Assembly (NCBI GenBank): GCA_028280965.1
Contig: JANQKT010000198.1
Coordinates: 1-41,100 of the forward strand
Source of the DNA: Phycisphaeraceae bacterium
Lineage (GTDB): Bacteria > Planctomycetota > Phycisphaerae > Phycisphaerales > Phycisphaeraceae
Direction: 5' to 3'
DNA: 41,100 nt
The position numbers were made by a program, and so were the translations under genes. Below the pieces are notes generated by a model. That model ran no database searches. It worked only from the letters and a program-made list of their open reading frames with translations, and was not told where the DNA came from. Shown piece after piece: positions 34,829 to 41,100 of this stretch (position 1 is its first letter; every line of letters begins with the position of its first letter).

Positions 34829-36631
34829 ATGGAAAGCGTGCCTGACAAGCCGAAAACCGGGCCAAGACCCGCCACGCGACGCCTGCTCGCCGCGGCGGTG
34901 CTGGCGGGGTTGTCGGCAGGCCCGGCGGCGGCGGCCAACTTCAACTGGACCGGCCAGGCCCAGGACAACGACTGGTTCAACCCGTTCAATTGGCAGAACG
35001 ACTTCGGCCAGCCCCAGCTGCCCACCGGCGGAGCAAACGACTTCGCCCTGATCCTCAACGGCCAGACCGTCGTCATCGACCCGATGACCCCCGGCGCGCA
35101 GGTCGGCGACCTCGAGGGCATCATCGTCGGCGGCGATGACGTCGCGCCCAGCAAGCTCGAGCACCTCGCCGGGACGACCCAGCCGGTCGGTGGGTTCCAA
35201 GGCTTTATGCGTATTGGCCCGAGCGGCAACTACGGCACATACGCCATGGAAGGTACCGCCGTCCAGAACAAGCCGCTCTTTGAGATCGGCACCGCGCCCA
35301 GCGATTCCGCGCCCGGCGGCCACGGCATCCTCACCATGCAGGACATCGCTAGGTTTGAGGGCGACCAGTTCGCAATCGGCTTCCGGGGCAATGCACAGGA
35401 CCGGTCGTTCGGCGATGTCGCCCTGGTCGATAAAGCCGAGTTCCACACCACCGGCTGGGTCCGGTTCGAGAACGGCGTCATGTCGATGTCCGACGACACC
35501 CTCGGGCTCATCGGCGGGGACTTCTACGTCGGCAACCGCGCCGGCGGGGACGCGAAGCTGGACATGAACCGCAACAGCGTCATCGAGGTCTCCGGCGACC
35601 TGCAGGTCGGGCGCAGCGGCGCGGACGGGCAGATCAACCTCTCGGGCAACGCCCGCCTGTCGCACCTCGCGCAGGACGGCCAGTCCATCCGCCTGGGCGC
35701 GGTCGGTTCCGGCGACGGCACGATCAGTATCTCCGAAAACGCGGTCCTCGAGAGCCTGGGCAACATGGTCCTCGGCGAGGACCAGGGCATCAACGGCAAC
35801 TTCGTCCAGACCGGCGGGTCGGTGATCCTCAAGGACAACCCCGACGCCCCCAGCGGGTTTACTGACTCGCTGGAGATCCGCGGCGGCCTGATCAGCAACT
35901 CGACCTACAAGCTCGACGGCGGGCTGCTGCGCGTCGAGACGCTCGACGCCCGCGCCGGCGGGTTCATCTTCACCGGCGGGCGACTCGCCATCACCGAACG
36001 CTTCCGCGGCGCGCTCGTTCAGGACGGCGGGACCATGGCCGCGGGCAACTCGCCCGGCGAGGTCACCTACGAGAGCGACTACACCCTCAACGGCAATGCC
36101 ACCCTCGAGGTCGAGATCCAGGGCACCGACAACAGCGACTTCGACCGCTACCTCGTCGTCGGCGATGTCAACCTCAACAACGGACCGACGCTTGAGGTCA
36201 TCCTGCTGGACAACTTCAACCCGATGCCCGGCAACTCATTCGACTTCATGGACTGGGGCGGGGCGATCAACGGCGTGTTCGGCACGTTCAACCTGCCTGC
36301 GCTCGACGCGGGGGTGAAGTGGCTGCTCGACAACGTGCACACCGATGGCGAGATCAGGGTCGGCTGGGCCGCGGACCTCGACGGCGACGGCGACGTGGAC
36401 GACGCGGACTACGGCCTGCTCTTCGCCTCGTACACCGGCCCGGACAACGGCCCGCCGGGCAACCCCGACGCTGACCTCGACCAGGACGGCGACGTCGATG
36501 ACGCGGACTACGCCCTGGCCTTCGCCACCTTCACCGGCCCCGGCGGCGCGGCGACCGTGCCCGAACCGGCATCCATCGCGCTGCTGCTGACCGGCGCGGC
36601 GCTGGGGATGCGTCGGCGGCGGAACGTGTAA
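34829..36631 (+). CDS. Secreted autotransporter-like/beta-helix protein with dockerin-like repeats and PEP-CTERM tail
   Basis: Signal peptide; NFNWTGQAQDNDWFNPFNWQND opening; DLDGDGDVDDADYGLLFASYTGPDNGPPGNPDADLDQDGDVDDADYALAFATFTGP; VPEPASIALLLTGAALGMRRRRNV. Confidence 0.9.
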   Translation: MESVPDKPKTGPRPATRRLLAAAVLAGLSAGPAAAANFNWTGQAQDNDWFNPFNWQNDFGQPQLPTGGANDFALILNGQTVVIDPMTPGAQVGDLEGIIVGGDDVAPSKLEHLAGTTQPVGGFQGFMRIGPSGNYGTYAMEGTAVQNKPLFEIGTAPSDSAPGGHGILTMQDIARFEGDQFAIGFRGNAQDRSFGDVALVDKAEFHTTGWVRFENGVMSMSDDTLGLIGGDFYVGNRAGGDAKLDMNRNSVIEVSGDLQVGRSGADGQINLSGNARLSHLAQDGQSIRLGAVGSGDGTISISENAVLESLGNMVLGEDQGINGNFVQTGGSVILKDNPDAPSGFTDSLEIRGGLISNSTYKLDGGLLRVETLDARAGGFIFTGGRLAITERFRGALVQDGGTMAAGNSPGEVTYESDYTLNGNATLEVEIQGTDNSDFDRYLVVGDVNLNNGPTLEVILLDNFNPMPGNSFDFMDWGGAINGVFGTFNLPALDAGVKWLLDNVHTDGEIRVGWAADLDGDGDVDDADYGLLFASYTGPDNGPPGNPDADLDQDGDVDDADYALAFATFTGPGGAATVPEPASIALLLTGAALGMRRRRNV

Positions 36632-36742
36632 GCGCCGTTTCATCCAAACACGAAGCCTCAGCCGTGACCTAAGGTTGATCTCTATTCAAGCCGCTATTGG
36701 TAGTTTCGAATCGCTGCGCGATAAGAAAACTTGGCATGACAC

Positions 36743-36851
36743 AGCCGCCGCGTAACACGCGGGGGTCAGAGTCTCGCAAGCCTGTCAAAGGACCGCGCTC
36801 ACGACGCACGGAACGCATGTCCCCATTCGACTCCCCGGTATTCCGGCGGCT
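36743..36851. repeat. Possible palindromic intergenic element, family E
   Basis: 8-bp terminal inverted repeat AGCCGCCG / CGGCGGCT about 93 bp apart, between the convergent stops of 34829-36631 and the kinase gene. Confidence 0.4.
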
Positions 36852-36885
36852 ATACCACTCGCTTACGCTTCGTGCTCGGACATCC

Positions 36886-39800
36886 CTATTCACGAAGCGC
36901 TTCACGGTACGCCAACCACTTCAACAGCGCTTCGTAATCCGCCTGTTCCGCGAGCGGGTGGTCCTCGTCAAGCTTCGGCGCGAGGCCCAGGCCCGCCCAG
37001 TTCAAGAAGCGTCTGGACTGTTGCAGATCGCCCCGCCGGCCATAGACGCCGGCCAAGCCCAGCGCAGCCGTGAGTGAGCTTGCATCCGCCGCGAGCGGAT
37101 CCGCATCTAACGCCGGCCCGACCGCCTGGGCGTAGTGCTCGATCGCCAGTTCGTCCCGCCCACAGCGGTCGTAGGCCATGCCGAGCGCGAGCGCGGCCCC
37201 GGCTTCTTCAGACGCGGTCTCAAAACGCTGCCCCGCCACGCGACCCGCAAGCGACAACACCGCTTCACGCGTCGCCTGTTCATGGATCAGTTGCAGGCTC
37301 ACGATCCGCAGCGCAACGACTTCATCATGATCGCTCGCCTCACCGTCGGATAGCGCACGCATCACGCGCCCGCGGATCGCCTGGTAATCCGCCTCGCGCT
37401 CGAACCACACGTACAACGCCGCGAGCTGGAGCGCGAGTTCAAGATCGTCCGGCCGACGGCCCGACGCGTCCTCCAACACCGCGATCGCCTTGTCGGTCTG
37501 CCTGTGTTCGGCCAGCGTCGTTGCGAGGCTGTCCATCGCCCAGATTGTCCGGTCGTGCCTGTCGCCAAACACGGCCGTACAGTTGATCAGCACCTCATTT
37601 CGTAGCGCTAGCGATTCGTCCCACCGGCCGGTTTCCTGGTACGAGTTGGCCAGGTTGTGCAGCGCGATGAGCGTGTGCATATCCAGCCTGCCCAGCTTGC
37701 GTTCGAAGGCTTGCGCGACCTGCTCGCGGAGATCGAGCGCGTCCTGCTGTCGGCCGAGCGCGTTGTAGGCGTTGGCGAGGTTGCCCATCGCGATCAAGGT
37801 GCGCGTGTCCTGCGCGCCGTAGTACCGCGTGCGCAGCTCAACCACACGCTCGCGCAGGTCGCGCGCCGCGTCGAGCCGGTCGGCGTGGTAGTACGACGTC
37901 GCGAGGTTCTCCAAGGCCACCAGCGTGTCGGGGTGGTCCTCACCCAGCACCTGGGGGCTCAGTTTCGCGACGCGCTCGCGGATGCGCAGGGCCTTGTCGT
38001 ACCGTTCAAAGCTGGAGTAGGAATTGGCGAGGTTGCTCATCGCCTTGATCGTGTCGGGATACCTCGGCCCGAAGTGCGCTTCATACGCCGGCACCACCGC
38101 TTCGCGGAGTTGGAGCGCGTCACCGCGTCGGCCGGCCCGGTGGTACGAATTGGCGAGGTTGGTCATCGCGGTCAGCGTGAACTGGTGGTCCTGGCCGAGC
38201 ACCTGCCTGCTCAGGCGAAGCACCTCTTCACGTATCGCCAGGGCCTGCGCGTCCTCGCCGGCGTCGGCGTAAGAATTGGCTTGGTTGTTCATGGCCTTGA
38301 TCGTGTCCGGGGCCTCGGGGCCCAGGCTCTCCAGGCGGCGCTCAAGAACATGCTCCCGCAGCGCGGCGGCATCTTCGCGCCGGCCCTGATCGTGATAAAC
38401 AAACGCGAGCCGCTCCATCGCCAACAGCGTCTCGGGGTTGTCCGAGCCCAGGTCGCGCTCGAAGACGCCGCGCGCCTGCTCGAGTTGATCCGCCGCCAGA
38501 TTGAACAGGCCCAGCCCGTAGTACGTGTCGCCGAGCGCGACACGCAGCCGGGCCTTGCGGTGCGGCGCAATCGTCAGGTCCGTCTCGATCTGCGCCGCGG
38601 CGCGGTCCAGCGCCTGCTTCACGGTGATGGTCCGGCCATCGAGGCGCGGGTTCGGGCGTCGGAACACGTCTACAAAGAACGCGGCGATCGCCTTGGCATC
38701 GCGGGCGGCGATCGCCCGCTCATCCCGCTCGGTTTCGGCGATAACGAGGTTATCGATGGCCCGGCTTTCTGCGCGCTTTGCACGCTGCTCCGCCTCCGTC
38801 GCGCGGTCGCGCTCGGCCTCGGCGGCGGCGAGGTTCCGGACGGCCTGCCCCTCCGCATCGATCGCGCGCACCGCCAGCCAGGTGCTCACCGTTGTGCCCG
38901 TCACCAGCAGCACGGCGATCGCCGCCGCCGCGGTGACCGGGCCCTTGTGCCGCTGGACGAACTTGCGCACGCGGTACGCCGCCGAGGGCGCCGCGGCCTC
39001 GACCGGCTCGTGGTGCAGGTAGCGGACGATGTCCTGGGCGAACGCGCTGGCGGACTCGTACCGCCGGCCGCGGTCCTTCTCCAGCGCCTTCATCACGATC
39101 CAATCCAGGTCCCCACGCAGCTCGCGCCCCAGCACCTGAGGGTTGGACTGGCGCTTGTCCGCGATCGTCACGCGCGCGTCGTCGTCGAGCGTGCTCAGCC
39201 GCGTCGAGGGCTTGGGCGGGCTCTCTTCCCGGATGATCCGGCGCATCTCGTCGAAGCCGGCCTGGCGCAGCGTCTTGTCGTCCAACGGCGGGTCGCCGGT
39301 CAATAGCTCATACAACAGCACGCCCAGCGAGTACACATCGCTGCGCGTGTCGACATCCAGCCCGCTCATCACCGCCTGCTCCGGGCTCATGTATGACGGC
39401 GTGCCGATCATCTGCCCGTAGTTGGTAAACAGCGTCTTCTCGGTCAGCTGCCGGTCCATCGCCTTGGCGATGCCGAAGTCGATGACCTTGATGACCGGGG
39501 CCCCGCCGTGCAGCGTGACCATGATGTTCGACGGCTTGAGGTCGCGGTGGATGACGCCCTTGAGGTGCGCGTGCTGGATCGCGGCGCAGATGTCGGTAAA
39601 CAGCTCGAGCCGCGCGTGCGTGTCGAGGCGCGCCTGGTCGCAGTACTGGGTGACGGGGATGCCCTTGACCAGCTCCATCACGAAGTACGGCCGGCCGGAC
39701 TCGGTCGCGCCCGCGTCGAGCACCTTGGCGATGAACGGGTGGTCCATCATCGCCAGCGCCTGGCGCTCGGCCTCGAAGCGGGCGATGACCTGCCGGGTGT

Positions 39801-40257
39801 CCATGCCGGCCTTGATGACCTTGAGCGCAACGCGTCGGCGGACGGGCTGCTCCTGCTGGGCCATGAAGACCGCGCCGAACCCGCCCTCGCCGATCTTCTG
39901 CAGGAGCTTGTACCGCCCGATCATCGAGCCGGGCATCTCGGTCTGCGCGAACAGGTCGTTGCGTAATGCAGACGGCATGCCGGGGCGCGACTCGTCCTGC
40001 GTCTCGGCCTCCGCGGCGGAATCACCGAGTTCGCCGGCGGAAAAATCGCCGGGCCCGATCGCGGGTTGCGTTGCCGCTTCCGAGGCGCTCGCGTTCGCCC
40101 GGCCGCCGCGTTCTAACGAATCAAGCGCCTGCTCGATCTGCGCCCTGAGCGCATCGTCCCCGGCGGTGACTTCGTTGAGATAGTCCGAACGGTCCTGACG
40201 ATCCAGTTCACGGGCGACCTCGACGATCTCCGCCAGCTTGTCCGGGTCCAGCGACAT
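36886..40257 (-). CDS. Serine/threonine protein kinase with C-terminal TPR (kinesin-light-chain-like) repeats
   Basis: Hanks motifs [55 protein letters not shown] helix; repeated NLANSYxxxGRxxxALxLRExV units. Confidence 0.96.
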   Translation of the reverse strand: MSLDPDKLAEIVEVARELDRQDRSDYLNEVTAGDDALRAQIEQALDSLERGGRANASASEAATQPAIGPGDFSAGELGDSAAEAETQDESRPGMPSALRNDLFAQTEMPGSMIGRYKLLQKIGEGGFGAVFMAQQEQPVRRRVALKVIKAGMDTRQVIARFEAERQALAMMDHPFIAKVLDAGATESGRPYFVMELVKGIPVTQYCDQARLDTHARLELFTDICAAIQHAHLKGVIHRDLKPSNIMVTLHGGAPVIKVIDFGIAKAMDRQLTEKTLFTNYGQMIGTPSYMSPEQAVMSGLDVDTRSDVYSLGVLLYELLTGDPPLDDKTLRQAGFDEMRRIIREESPPKPSTRLSTLDDDARVTIADKRQSNPQVLGRELRGDLDWIVMKALEKDRGRRYESASAFAQDIVRYLHHEPVEAAAPSAAYRVRKFVQRHKGPVTAAAAIAVLLVTGTTVSTWLAVRAIDAEGQAVRNLAAAEAERDRATEAEQRAKRAESRAIDNLVIAETERDERAIAARDAKAIAAFFVDVFRRPNPRLDGRTITVKQALDRAAAQIETDLTIAPHRKARLRVALGDTYYGLGLFNLAADQLEQARGVFERDLGSDNPETLLAMERLAFVYHDQGRREDAAALREHVLERRLESLGPEAPDTIKAMNNQANSYADAGEDAQALAIREEVLRLSRQVLGQDHQFTLTAMTNLANSYHRAGRRGDALQLREAVVPAYEAHFGPRYPDTIKAMSNLANSYSSFERYDKALRIRERVAKLSPQVLGEDHPDTLVALENLATSYYHADRLDAARDLRERVVELRTRYYGAQDTRTLIAMGNLANAYNALGRQQDALDLREQVAQAFERKLGRLDMHTLIALHNLANSYQETGRWDESLALRNEVLINCTAVFGDRHDRTIWAMDSLATTLAEHRQTDKAIAVLEDASGRRPDDLELALQLAALYVWFEREADYQAIRGRVMRALSDGEASDHDEVVALRIVSLQLIHEQATREAVLSLAGRVAGQRFETASEEAGAALALGMAYDRCGRDELAIEHYAQAVGPALDADPLAADASSLTAALGLAGVYGRRGDLQQSRRFLNWAGLGLAPKLDEDHPLAEQADYEALLKWLAYREALRE

Positions 40258-40298
40258 CCATTCGTTCCGTGTCGTGATCGATCGTGATCCGTAAGGCC

Positions 40299-40895
40299 CT
40301 AAGCCGTCCACTCGCTCGCCTCGTGGATGACGGCCTGCAGCCGCTTGACGACCCGGCTCTTGGCGATGTACACCGCGCCGACACTCATGCCCTCGGCCTC
40401 GGCGACGGCGCCGGCCTTCTCCTGCTTCACCGCGGTGCGCCAGAACGCCTGCCAGGTCTTGGCCTCGAACTCGGTGCGCACCTTCTCGCAGGCCCACTCG
40501 AACACGCGCTGCTCGGCCTCTTTGTCGAACGCCTGCTCTTCCTCGGCGCCCGGCTGCTCGTTGAGCATCTGGTTCACAATCGTCTGGCCCGAGCCGCGCG
40601 GCTGTTTCTTGGACTTGTTGAAGTAGTTCGCCAGCTTGCTGCGGACCACGCGGTACAGCCAGCTGCGGAACTTGCCGTGGCTCTGGTCGTACTCGAACTT
40701 CTGGATCGCGCTGATGACCGAGACCATGACGTCCTGCGTGACGTCCCGGGCGTCGGCCTCCTGCAGCCCGCTCTTGCGGCAGAACGCGTAGATCAAGGGC
40801 TCATAGATCTGCGAAAACGTGTCCCATGCCGGGCTGTCCGACGGGTCCCGCAGGCGGACCAGCAGGCTCGGGTTGGTGACGGGCGGGTCGCTCAT
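40299..40895 (-). CDS. RNA polymerase sigma factor, sigma-70/ECF-like (planctomycete type)
   Basis: [68 protein letters not shown] region 2; [23 protein letters not shown] region 4 helix. Confidence 0.93.
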   Translation of the reverse strand: MSDPPVTNPSLLVRLRDPSDSPAWDTFSQIYEPLIYAFCRKSGLQEADARDVTQDVMVSVISAIQKFEYDQSHGKFRSWLYRVVRSKLANYFNKSKKQPRGSGQTIVNQMLNEQPGAEEEQAFDKEAEQRVFEWACEKVRTEFEAKTWQAFWRTAVKQEKAGAVAEAEGMSVGAVYIAKSRVVKRLQAVIHEASEWTA

Positions 40896-41100
40896 GTGTC
40901 GCCTGTGGCGGAACAGCCGCGGGGTGATCGGCGTTGGCGTCGACGGGGTGCGGTATAGCGGTTGGCTGAAGAAACTCATCATAGCGGGTGTCCTCGCGGG
41001 GCAGAAGCGGGTGGTGTGCAGAGCCTGACACGGGTGCATACCGCGGGGACCGTGGAATCTTTCAGTTCTATTGAAGAATTGGTTAGCCGCCGCCTGCACG

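Noticed and set aside
34229-35665. 478-aa minus-strand ORF
   Set aside because: Antisense across the PEP-CTERM gene and the noncoding leader; no motif support.
37657-39306. 549-aa plus-strand ORF
   Set aside because: Antisense shadow of the kinase-TPR gene.

Overview
This window is high-GC chromosomal DNA that reads as Planctomycetota, most likely a Phycisphaerae relative. That placement is an inference from PEP-CTERM tails, a DUF1559-type prepilin, dockerin-like repeats in secreted proteins, and an ECF sigma + Ser/Thr kinase-TPR pair. I support about 30 protein genes, including nusB, ftsY, lepB, dtd, plsY, gpmI, bioB, putA and an exbB-exbD-TPR-VWA-sulfatase operon. I also support one tRNA-Ser(CGA) and three rho-independent terminators. 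The strongest unexplained structure is a set of at least nine long (about 30-110 bp) imperfect palindromes in several sequence families. All but one half-unit sit within about 30 nt of a stop codon, often filling the gap between convergent genes, and the half-unit lies in frame inside the putA linker. Other observations: an AT-rich mini-island next to tRNA-Ser with repeated T-arm-like sequence; a start-less SGNH-esterase remnant missing from the ORF track; a cluster of three small membrane-anchored proteins, two of them apparent paralogues; a stem-loop-rich noncoding stretch of about 0.5 kb before a secreted PEP-CTERM protein; palindromic candidate operators between an XRE-cupin regulator and putA; and a small orphan helix-turn-helix-like protein between nusB and ftsY. 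I found no CRISPR array, rRNA, complete transposon or defence system.
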